DNA of 64,000 nt from Stappia indica (lineage in GTDB: Bacteria > Pseudomonadota > Alphaproteobacteria > Rhizobiales > Stappiaceae), in assembly GCF_001696535.1 (NCBI RefSeq), contig NZ_MBQE01000001.1, positions 124,001 through 188,000 on the forward strand, in the 5' to 3' direction. Position 1 is the stretch's first letter. Every line of letters begins with the position of its first letter. The position numbers were made by a program, and so were the translations under genes. Shown one piece after another: positions 56,800-64,000 of the stretch. The notes beneath the pieces are model-generated. The model saw nothing but the letters and a program-made list of their open reading frames with translations. It was not told the DNA's origin and did no database searches.

Positions 56800-57777
56800 A
56801 TGGTAAAAGCAATCAGGGTGCATGAGACCGGTGGACCGGAAGTCATGCGCTGGGAAGATGTCGAACTCGGCAACCCGGGCAAGGGCGAGGCGCGCATCCG
56901 CCACACCGCCGTCGGCCTCAACTTCATCGACATCTATTTCCGCTCCGGCCTCTATCCGGCGCCGGCCGGCTTGCCCTTCACTCCGGGCAACGAGGGCGCG
57001 GGCACCGTCGTCGCGGTGGGTGAGGGCGTGACCCACGTCGCGCCGGGCGACCGGGTGGCCTATGTCGGCCCGCTCGGCTCCTACGCGGAAGAGCGTCTCA
57101 TTCCGGCCGACCGTCTCGTAAAGATCCCGGACGGGGTCGACGACAAGACCGCCGCCGGCATGATGCTCAAGGGCATGACCGCGCGCTACCTGCTGCGCAA
57201 GACCTACAAGGTGACCTCTGACACCACGCTGCTGTTCCATGCGGCCGCGGGCGGCGTCGGTCTCATTGCCGGCCAGTGGGCAGCCAAGCTCGGCGCCACG
57301 GTGATCGGCACGGTCGGGTCGGAGGAAAAGGCCGAGCTTGCCAAGGCGAACGGCTACACCCACGTCATCAACTACCGGACCGAGAACTTCGTGGAGCGCG
57401 TGCGCGAGATCACCGGCGGCAAGCTGTGCGACGTGGTCTACGATTCGGTCGGCAAGGACACCTATCCCGGCTCGCTCGACTGCCTGCGTCCGCTCGGCAT
57501 GTGGGTGTCGTTCGGCCAGTCGTCCGGCCCGATCACGGACTTCAACCTCGGCCTGCTAGGGCCGAAGGGCTCGCTCTTCGCCACCCGGCCGACGCTCTTC
57601 ACCTACATCGCCTCGCGCGCCGACCTGGAGGAGACCGCAAACGATCTCTTCGACGTGGTGCGCTCGGGCGACGTCGAGATCGCGGTGAACCAGGAGTACA
57701 GGCTCGCCGACGCCGTGAAGGCGCATGAGGACCTGCAGGGGCGCAAGACCACCGGAACCACCGTTCTCGTGCCCTGA
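56800..57777 (+). CDS. NADPH:quinone oxidoreductase (zeta-crystallin-like MDR)
   Basis: A 325-residue zinc-less medium-chain dehydrogenase/reductase. AIRVHETGGPEVMRWEDVELGNPGKGEARIRHTAVGLNFIDIYFRSGLYP, GNEGAGTVVAVGEGV and the NADPH-binding LLFHAAAGGVGLIAGQWAAKLGATVIGTVG are typical of Qor. GGGAG precedes the ATG. The LysR gene starts nine bases after its stop, so the two are probably cotranscribed. Confidence 0.93.
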   Translation: MVKAIRVHETGGPEVMRWEDVELGNPGKGEARIRHTAVGLNFIDIYFRSGLYPAPAGLPFTPGNEGAGTVVAVGEGVTHVAPGDRVAYVGPLGSYAEERLIPADRLVKIPDGVDDKTAAGMMLKGMTARYLLRKTYKVTSDTTLLFHAAAGGVGLIAGQWAAKLGATVIGTVGSEEKAELAKANGYTHVINYRTENFVERVREITGGKLCDVVYDSVGKDTYPGSLDCLRPLGMWVSFGQSSGPITDFNLGLLGPKGSLFATRPTLFTYIASRADLEETANDLFDVVRSGDVEIAVNQEYRLADAVKAHEDLQGRKTTGTTVLVP

Positions 57778-57786
57778 CCGCGAGCC

Positions 57787-58728
57787 ATGGATCGATCCCG
57801 CTCCCTCTACGGTCCGGCGCTGCGCTATTTCGCAGCCGTCGCCAGGTCCGGGTCGATCCGCTCCGCGGCACGCGAGCTGAACGTCGCCTCGAGCGCCGTC
57901 AACCGGCAGATCCTGTGGCTGGAGCAGTCGCTCGGCCACACGCTGTTCGACCGGTTGGCGCGCGGGGTGCAACTGACGCCCGCGGGAGAGATCCTGCGGG
58001 CGCATGTCCTGCGCACCTTCGCCGACCTTGAGGCAACGCTCGGCGATCTCGATGCCCTGACCGGCATGCAGCGGGGCACCGTGCGCATCGCCAGCGTCGA
58101 AAGCGTCACCGAAAGCCTGCTGCCCGATGTGGTCGCCGCCTTTCGCCGCCACTATCCCGGCATCCACCTGCACACCGTCCTGACCGGATCGGAGCAGGTT
58201 GTGGAGGCCATCATCGCCGGCGAGGCGGATGTCGGCTTCGCCTTCGAGCCGCCGGACGATCCGCGGCTGGCGGTCGCCTTTCACCGGGATCTGGAGATCG
58301 GGGCCGTGGTGCGGCCCGGCCATCCGCTGACGCAGCTGGCGCGCGTGTCGCTCGCCGACTGCCTTTCGCATCCGTTCTGCTTTCCCTCGACTGACCTGTC
58401 GCTGAGAAAGCGCCTCGACATCGCTCTGTCGGATGGCGGCTTTCCGCCCGGCGCCTTCGTGGAGGCGAACTCGCTGAAGCTGATGCGGGAGCTGACCCGC
58501 CGCGACGATACCGTCGCCTTCCTCACCACGCTCGGCCTGGAGCAGGAGCTGGTCGACGGGTCGCTGGTCTTCCTGCCGCTGGCGGATCAGCCGTTGAAGC
58601 GCGACCGCTTCACCATTCTGACCTCGGCGCATCGCAGCCTCGGTCACGCGGCACGCGCGTTCTTCGAACATTCGATGGACGCATTGCGAGCACGCCTTGC
58701 CATGATCGATGCCAATTCGGCATCATAG
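57787..58728 (+). CDS. LysR-family transcriptional regulator
   Basis: A 313-residue regulator. The N-terminal winged helix-turn-helix is YFAAVARSGSIRSAARELNVASSAVNRQILWLEQSLGHTLFDRLARGVQLTPAGE (about 15-68), and a periplasmic-binding-like effector domain follows. It lies between qor and the purine catabolism genes on the same strand, with 120 bases before hiuH, so it may regulate the xdh cluster; the ligand is unknown. Confidence 0.9.
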   Translation: MDRSRSLYGPALRYFAAVARSGSIRSAARELNVASSAVNRQILWLEQSLGHTLFDRLARGVQLTPAGEILRAHVLRTFADLEATLGDLDALTGMQRGTVRIASVESVTESLLPDVVAAFRRHYPGIHLHTVLTGSEQVVEAIIAGEADVGFAFEPPDDPRLAVAFHRDLEIGAVVRPGHPLTQLARVSLADCLSHPFCFPSTDLSLRKRLDIALSDGGFPPGAFVEANSLKLMRELTRRDDTVAFLTTLGLEQELVDGSLVFLPLADQPLKRDRFTILTSAHRSLGHAARAFFEHSMDALRARLAMIDANSAS

Positions 58729-58848
58729 AGGGCGAAAATATCTTCTGGTCGCGGCGCTCAAGCTGCTGCACCCTTTCAAGGCATGCACAAAGCGTGATCA
58801 CTTGGAGGCGGCAAGCGAACGCGCAACAGCACGCATGGAAGGGGGACC

Positions 58849-59202
58849 ATGGGACGACTGACCACGCATGTCCTGGACACCGCGCTCGGCAAGCCGGCAG
58901 CGGGCCTGTCACTGACGCTCTGGCGCGAGGAGGCCGGCGCGTTCCGGCACATCCGTTCCGCCGTGACCAATTCCGACGGCCGGGTCGACGCGCCGCTGCT
59001 GGAGGGCGAGGCCTTCCGCGCGGGCGTCTACGAATTGCGGTTCGAGGCAGGCGCCTATCTCGCCGCCTCCGGCGCAAACCTGCCGGACCCGCCGTTTCTT
59101 GATATCATTCCGCTGCGCTTCGGGATTGCCGACGAGGCCAGCCACTATCACGTACCGCTGCTGCTCTCAGCCTTCGGCTATTCCACCTATCGCGGGAGTT
59201 GA
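58849..59202 (+). CDS. hiuH: 5-hydroxyisourate hydrolase (transthyretin-like)
   Basis: A 117-residue enzyme that hydrolyses 5-hydroxyisourate to OHCU in the urate-to-allantoin route. The N-terminal [22 protein letters not shown] with its His, the [12 protein letters not shown] segment, [19 protein letters not shown] and the terminal YRGS tetrapeptide are signatures. xdhA starts three bases later. No urate oxidase or OHCU decarboxylase gene is visible in the window. Confidence 0.95.
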   Translation: MGRLTTHVLDTALGKPAAGLSLTLWREEAGAFRHIRSAVTNSDGRVDAPLLEGEAFRAGVYELRFEAGAYLAASGANLPDPPFLDIIPLRFGIADEASHYHVPLLLSAFGYSTYRGS

Positions 59203-59205
59203 GCA

Positions 59206-60693
59206 ATGCGTGAGGTCGTCCGTTTCCTGCAAAATGGCCGTGTCGTCGAACTGGCCGACGTGCGGCCGACCGAGACCGTGCTCGACTATCTGCGCCTGCG
59301 TCGCGGTCTTGTCGGCACCAAGGAAGGCTGCGGCGAGGGCGACTGCGGCGCCTGCACGGTCGCGGTCGGGCGACTGGTCGAAGGATGCCTCGTCTACCAG
59401 CCGGTGAACTCCTGCATCCAGTTTCTCGGCATGCTCGACGGCGCCGAGCTGGTGACGGTGGAGGATCTGGCCGAGAACGGACAGCTTCACCCCGTCCAGC
59501 AGGCGATGGTCGACCATCACGGCTCGCAATGCGGCTTCTGCACGCCGGGCTTCGTAATGAGCCTCTTCACGCTCTACCACGCGCCGGAAAAGCCGGCGAC
59601 GCGCAAGACGGTGACCGACTGGCTGGCCGGCAACCTCTGCCGCTGCACCGGCTACCGGCCCATCGTCGATGCCGCGCTGGAGGCCTGCTTCACCGAGATC
59701 GACGACACTTTCTCGCGGCGCGCGGACGAGAGCATCGCCGCATTGCAGGCGATGGAGCAGGACACGCGCGACGTCTTCATCGCTCAGGAGGAGGGCGGTT
59801 TCTTCGCAGCACCCGCCTCGCTGGATGCACTTGCCGCGCTTGCCGAGCGCCACCCGCAGGCAACGCTCGTCGCCGGGGCGACAGATGTCGGTCTTTGGGT
59901 CACCAAGCAGCTCCGCGAGCTGCCGCAGGTGATCTGGCTCGGCCGGGTGCGCGATCTCGACCGCATCGAGGACACGCCCGGCGGCGTGCTGATGGGGGCG
60001 GGCACGACCTTCGCCGCCGCGCATCCCTACATGGCGAGGATCGATCCCGACCTCGGCGAACTCTGGCGACGCATCGGCTCGCGGCAGGTGCGCGCCTCCG
60101 GCACCGTCTGCGGCAACATCGCCAACGGCTCCCCCATCGGCGACAGTCCGCCGGCGCTCATCGCCCTCGGCGCGACCATCGAGCTGCGGCGGGGCGAGGA
60201 CTCCCGCACACTGCCGCTGGAAGCCTTCTTCATCGACTACGGCAAGCAGGACCGCGAACCAGGCGAGATCGTCACCGGGCTCTATGTGCCGCGGCTCGAT
60301 CCGAACCACGCCTTCCGCTGCTTCAAGATCTCCAAGCGCTTCGACCAGGACATTTCATCCGTCCTGTGCGCCCTGCGGGTGACGCTGGCCGACGGCACGA
60401 TCACCGAGGCACGGCTCGCCTATGGCGGCATGGCGACGACCCCGAAACGCGCGGAGATCGCCGAGCTCGCCCTGATCGGCGCCCGGCCCGACCGCCCGTC
60501 CACCTGGGCGGCGGCGCTGAAGGCGCTGGCGGACGATTTCGCCCCGATTTCGGACATGCGCGCCAGCGATGCCTATCGCAAGGAGGTGGCACGCGCCTTG
60601 CTCGCCAAGGCCCTGGTGGAAATTGGCGGCACGCCGGACGAACGCACGAGGGTGAGCGGATTGCGCAGCGGGGAGGTCATCCATGCAGCCTGA
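59206..60693 (+). CDS. xdhA: Xanthine dehydrogenase small subunit (Fe-S/FAD)
   Basis: A 495-residue subunit. The 2Fe-2S domains are intact: KEGCGEGDCGACTVAVG (39-55, plus C70) and QCGFCTPGFVMSLFTLY (108-124) with LCRCTGYRP (144-152). From about residue 190 an FAD-binding domain of the molybdopterin dehydrogenase type (TLVAGATDVGLWVTKQ; ASGTVCGNIANGSPIGDSPP) follows. The ribosome-binding site lies within the hiuH end. It overlaps xdhB by 11 bases. Confidence 0.96.
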   Translation: MREVVRFLQNGRVVELADVRPTETVLDYLRLRRGLVGTKEGCGEGDCGACTVAVGRLVEGCLVYQPVNSCIQFLGMLDGAELVTVEDLAENGQLHPVQQAMVDHHGSQCGFCTPGFVMSLFTLYHAPEKPATRKTVTDWLAGNLCRCTGYRPIVDAALEACFTEIDDTFSRRADESIAALQAMEQDTRDVFIAQEEGGFFAAPASLDALAALAERHPQATLVAGATDVGLWVTKQLRELPQVIWLGRVRDLDRIEDTPGGVLMGAGTTFAAAHPYMARIDPDLGELWRRIGSRQVRASGTVCGNIANGSPIGDSPPALIALGATIELRRGEDSRTLPLEAFFIDYGKQDREPGEIVTGLYVPRLDPNHAFRCFKISKRFDQDISSVLCALRVTLADGTITEARLAYGGMATTPKRAEIAELALIGARPDRPSTWAAALKALADDFAPISDMRASDAYRKEVARALLAKALVEIGGTPDERTRVSGLRSGEVIHAA

Positions 60694-63022
60694 GAGCGGC
60701 GAAAAGCCCCTTGGCGCGGCTGCGCTCGCCAGCGTCGGCCAGTCCCTGCCGCATGACAGCGCCATCCGTCATGTCAGCGGCAGCGCGGTCTATGTGGACG
60801 ATATCCGCGAGCCGGCCGGCACGCTGCATGTGGTGCCCGGTTGGGCACGTGATGCGACAAGAGGCAGGATCCTTTCGCTGGATCTCGATCCGGTGCGCGC
60901 CCATCCCGGCGTCGTCGCGGTTCTCGGCCCGTCCGACGTTCCGGGCAAGAACGACGTGTCTCCGGCACTCGGCGACGAGCCGATGTTCGCGGACGAGGAG
61001 ATCCTGTTCTGGGGCCAGCCGCTCTTTGCCGTCGTTGCGACGACGCGCGAGGCTGCGCGCCACGCGGCCCGCAAGGCGCGCATCGAGGTGGAGGACCTGC
61101 CGCCGCTGCTGACCGTCGAGGACGCGCTGGCGGCGGACGAGACGGTGCTGCCCGACTACCAGTTCCGCAAGGGTTCGCCCGAGACCGGTCTCGCGACCGC
61201 CGGCCACCTGATGGAAGGCTCGCTGCGCATCGGCGGGCAGGAGCATTTCTATCTCGAGGGCCAGGTGTCGCTGGCGGTGCCCGGCGAAGACGGCGACATG
61301 TTCGTCCACACGTCCTCGCAGCATCCGAGCGAGACGCAGCACATCATCGCCCGCGTGCTCGCGGTGCCGGACGCGGCGGTGACGGTGGAGGTGCGCCGCA
61401 TGGGCGGCGGCTTCGGCGGCAAGGAGTCCCAGGCGAACCACTGGGCGGCGATCGCGGCCATCGCCGCACGCGCGACCGGACGTCCGTGCAAGCTGCGGCT
61501 CGACCGCGACGACGACATGATCATGACCGGCAAGCGGCACGACTTCCGCGTCGACTGGAAGCTCGGCCACGATGCCGAAGGCCTGTTGCGGGTGGTCGAC
61601 ATGCGGCTCTTTGCCCGCTGCGGTTACTCCGCCGACCTGTCGCTCGGCGTGGTCGACCGGTCGATGTTTCACGCCGATTCCAGCTACTACTATCCCGACG
61701 CGATGATCCATTCGCGCCGGCTCAAGACCCATACCTGCTCCAATACCGCCTTTCGCGGCTTCGGCGGGCCGCAGGGCATGCTGGCCGCCGAACGGATGAT
61801 GGACGCCCTGGCGATCCGCCTCGGGGTCGATCCGCTGGACCTGCGCAAGCGCAACTTCTACCGCGAGGGGCGGGACGTCACACCCTACGGCATGAAGGTG
61901 GAAGAGCACGCAACGCTGCACGCCATCGTCGAGGAACTGGAAGAAAGCTCGGACTATCGCCGGCGCCGGGACGAGATCGCCGCCTTCAACGCGTCCAGCC
62001 CGATCCTCAAGAAGGGCCTGGCGCTGACGCCGGTGAAGTTCGGCATCTCCTTCACGCTCAAGCACCTGAACCAGGCCGGTGCCCTGGTGCATCTCTACAC
62101 CGACGGCTCGATCCATCTGAACCACGGCGGCACCGAGATGGGGCAGGGCCTGTTCCAGAAGGTGGCGCAGATCGTCGCCGAGGAATTCGGCGTCACGCTC
62201 GACAAGGTGAAGATCACCGCGACCCACACCGGCAAGGTGCCCAACACCGGGCCGACGGCCGCCTCCTCGGGCACGGATCTCAACGGCATGGCCGCCAAGA
62301 TCGGGGCCGAGACCATCCGCGGCCGCCTCGTTGCCTTCGCCGCCGAGCGCTATCAGGTCGCGCCGGACGCGATTTCCTTTGCCGGCAACCGTGTGCAGCT
62401 CGGCGAGCGCTCCATGACGCTCGGCGAGCTCGCCCGCGAGGCTCATCTGGCACGCATCCAGCTGTCGGCGGCGGGCTTCTACGCCACGCCCAACATCACC
62501 TGGGACCGCCCCAGCGCCTCGGGCCGGCCGTTCTTCTACTTCGCCTATGGCGCCGCCTGCTCGGAAGTGACCGTCGACACGATGACCGGTGAAATGCGGG
62601 TCGATCGCGTCGACATCCTCCACGACGTCGGCCACTCGCTCAATCCGGCCATCGATATCGGCCAGATCGAGGGCGGCTTCGTGCAGGGCATGGGCTGGCT
62701 GACCACCGAGGAACTGGTCTGGGACGACCGGGGCCGCCTGCGCACGCACGCTCCCTCCACCTATAAGATCCCGACCGCCTCCGACGTGCCGGAGGACTTC
62801 CGGGTGGCGCTCTATGCCTCGGCCGGCAATCCCTCTCCCACGGTCTACCGCTCCAAGGCGGTCGGCGAGCCGCCGGTCATGCTGGCGATCTCCGTCTTCA
62901 GCGCCATCCATGACGCGCTCGCCAGCCTCAACCCCGGCGCGATCCCGGATCTCGATGCCCCGGCAACGCCGGAGGCGATCCTGCACGCCGTCCTGTCCAT
63001 GAAGCGGAGCAGGGCCGGCTGA
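60683..63022 (+). CDS. xdhB: Xanthine dehydrogenase large (molybdopterin) subunit
   Basis: A 779-residue subunit that binds the molybdenum cofactor and oxidises hypoxanthine/xanthine to urate. VRRMGGGFGGKESQANHWAA, NTAFRGFGGPQGMLAAERMMDALA, LNHGGTEMGQGLFQKVAQIVAEEFGV and the C-terminal KAVGEPPVMLAISVFSAIHDAL (with the active-site Glu in GEPP) are standard. It ends in TGATG, one base overlapping xdhC. Confidence 0.97.
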   Translation: MQPESGEKPLGAAALASVGQSLPHDSAIRHVSGSAVYVDDIREPAGTLHVVPGWARDATRGRILSLDLDPVRAHPGVVAVLGPSDVPGKNDVSPALGDEPMFADEEILFWGQPLFAVVATTREAARHAARKARIEVEDLPPLLTVEDALAADETVLPDYQFRKGSPETGLATAGHLMEGSLRIGGQEHFYLEGQVSLAVPGEDGDMFVHTSSQHPSETQHIIARVLAVPDAAVTVEVRRMGGGFGGKESQANHWAAIAAIAARATGRPCKLRLDRDDDMIMTGKRHDFRVDWKLGHDAEGLLRVVDMRLFARCGYSADLSLGVVDRSMFHADSSYYYPDAMIHSRRLKTHTCSNTAFRGFGGPQGMLAAERMMDALAIRLGVDPLDLRKRNFYREGRDVTPYGMKVEEHATLHAIVEELEESSDYRRRRDEIAAFNASSPILKKGLALTPVKFGISFTLKHLNQAGALVHLYTDGSIHLNHGGTEMGQGLFQKVAQIVAEEFGVTLDKVKITATHTGKVPNTGPTAASSGTDLNGMAAKIGAETIRGRLVAFAAERYQVAPDAISFAGNRVQLGERSMTLGELAREAHLARIQLSAAGFYATPNITWDRPSASGRPFFYFAYGAACSEVTVDTMTGEMRVDRVDILHDVGHSLNPAIDIGQIEGGFVQGMGWLTTEELVWDDRGRLRTHAPSTYKIPTASDVPEDFRVALYASAGNPSPTVYRSKAVGEPPVMLAISVFSAIHDALASLNPGAIPDLDAPATPEAILHAVLSMKRSRAG

Positions 63023-64000
63023 TGCGCAACCCCTGGAGCGCCGTTCGCGATCTGCTGGAGCGCCATGGCCGCTGCGCCATGGTCAGCGTGCTGGCGCTGC
63101 AGGGCTCGGCACCGCGCGAGGTCGGGGCACGCATGGTGGTGGCGCCGGACGGATCGTTTCACGGCACCATCGGCGGCGGCACGCTGGAATACGAGGCCAT
63201 CGCCATGGCGGCCGCGCAAGCGGCGGACGCGACCTCGGCCGATGCGCTGAAACTGCGGACTTTCACGCTGGGGCCCGACCTTGGCCAGTGCTGCGGCGGC
63301 CGCGTGACGCTGGCGGTGGAGAGTTTCTCGGGCGCACGGTTCGACGAGGCGCGCTGCCTCGCGGAGCTTGCCGGGCGCGGCGGCTTTGCGACCCGCGCAG
63401 CCATCGGCGCGCAGGGAGAAGTCGGCCCGCGCGAGATCGTCGCCGGCGAAGACACGGTGGATGCGCCTCTGGCCCTATCCGCCGGCCTGCTGGAAGAGCG
63501 GTTCGCCGCCGGCGAAACCCGTCTCGTCCTGTTCGGGGCCGGCCATGTCGGGCGTGCCATCGTCCTGGCGCTGGCCAGTCTGCCGTTCCGCGTCACCTGG
63601 GTCGACAGCCGCGCCAATGCCTTTCCCGCCCATGCCCCGCGCAGCGTCGAAGCCCGCCACCTGAGCGACCCGACCGCGCTGTTCCGCGAGCCGGCAAGCG
63701 GTCACGCCCGCCCGGCCGAGGTGCTGATCATGACGCACGACCATGCGCTCGATCTGGCGATTGCCGATGCGGCGCTCCGGGCGCCCGGCATCGGCGGCGT
63801 CGGCATGATCGGCAGCGCGACCAAGGCGGCGCGCATGGTCTCGCGGCTGCGGGCGGCCGGTCACGGCGAGGAGGCGCTGGCGCGCTTCCGCTGTCCCATC
63901 GGCATTTCGGGAATCGCATCCAAGGAGCCGGCCGCCATCGCCATCTCCGTTGCGGCCGAACTCATGCTTCGCCGCGAACAGGCAGGAGCTTTCCACAACA
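63022..64000 (+). CDS. xdhC: Xanthine dehydrogenase accessory protein XdhC (runs off the right edge)
   Basis: 326 codons are visible with no stop before the window end. XdhC binds molybdenum cofactor, promotes its sulfuration and inserts it into XdhB. SVLALQGSAPREVGARMVVAPDGSFHGTIGGGTLEYEAI, GPDLGQCCGGRVTLAVE (the CxGG-type motif) and the Rossmann segment LVLFGAGHVGRAIVLALA are characteristic, as is GVGMIGSATKAARM near the end. The start codon overlaps the xdhB stop. Judging by family length only a short C-terminal part is missing. Confidence 0.94.
   Translation, partial: MRNPWSAVRDLLERHGRCAMVSVLALQGSAPREVGARMVVAPDGSFHGTIGGGTLEYEAIAMAAAQAADATSADALKLRTFTLGPDLGQCCGGRVTLAVESFSGARFDEARCLAELAGRGGFATRAAIGAQGEVGPREIVAGEDTVDAPLALSAGLLEERFAAGETRLVLFGAGHVGRAIVLALASLPFRVTWVDSRANAFPAHAPRSVEARHLSDPTALFREPASGHARPAEVLIMTHDHALDLAIADAALRAPGIGGVGMIGSATKAARMVSRLRAAGHGEEALARFRCPIGISGIASKEPAAIAISVAAELMLRREQAGAFHN

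Noticed and set aside
60677-62986. 769-codon minus-strand open frame
   Set aside because: Antisense shadow of xdhB, which has all molybdopterin-subunit motifs.

Overview
The window is about 64 kb of GC-rich, densely packed chromosome from an alphaproteobacterium. Gene content and gene order point to Hyphomicrobiales (Rhizobiales), and a marine-type Stappiaceae relative (Stappia, Labrenzia/Roseibium or Pannonibacter) is a reasonable inference. The pointers are the aminotransferase-hom-glpX-recJ order, soxBDAG, Pcs-type phosphatidylcholine synthase, a class I PHA synthase, an invasion-associated-locus-B protein, HspQ, DUF2842 beside ctaA, and kdsA-eno. No rRNA, tRNA, CRISPR array, transposase or integrase was recognised. 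About 60 protein genes are supported, including two cut by the window edges.

Layout. 0-6.6 kb: a polysaccharide deacetylase, heme A synthase, O-acetylhomoserine sulfhydrylase, a CoA-binding protein overlapping an ECHDC3-like crotonase, and a hotdog thioesterase. 6.6-7.8 kb: rplM-rpsI with a structured leader. 7.8-10.6 kb: an AsnC/Lrp regulator divergent from arginase and ornithine aminotransferase (arginine to ornithine to glutamate semialdehyde). 10.6-14.9 kb: a fatty acid hydroxylase/sterol desaturase-family protein, a DUF6653-like membrane protein, PHA synthase and a lipoprotein. 15-22.3 kb: aminotransferase-hom-glpX-recJ, then a small protein, a nitrilase-family amidase and a DUF423 protein. 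22.4-28 kb: the heterotetrameric sarcosine oxidase operon with an inserted cupin gene. 28-33.7 kb: a DEAD-box helicase with a DbpA-type RNA-binding tail, an M3 oligopeptidase, an AEC transporter and a miniature flagellar-rod-like protein. 33.7-38.8 kb: galU, UDP-glucuronate epimerase and an FMN-binding protein on the minus strand, and kdsA and eno on the plus strand.

The most unusual part lies between eno and a DsbA/FrnE-type gene (about 38.8-42.0 kb). It is a strongly AT-rich segment that holds one large gene, a 994-residue NACHT-type STAND NTPase. It looks like a horizontally acquired single-gene antiphage-defence candidate. It sits at the 3' end of a minus-strand run made of an orphan peptide-binding protein, an AMP-binding-family protein with a broken P-loop, a degenerate PleD-like (REC-REC-GGDEF) protein and the DsbA-family protein.

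The right third (47.7-64 kb) is ordinary chromosome: ialB, hspQ, a malyl-CoA-lyase family gene, a lipid A-type acyltransferase, a second AEC transporter, an alpha-methylacyl-CoA-racemase-like gene, a UbiH-family monooxygenase, a DUF2182 protein, pcs, a quinone oxidoreductase and a LysR regulator. It ends in a purine catabolism cluster (hydroxyisourate hydrolase, xdhA, xdhB, and xdhC running off the right edge).

Functions are assigned from motifs and family resemblance read by eye. No database search was run. Start codons were chosen from ribosome-binding sites and family alignment where possible.
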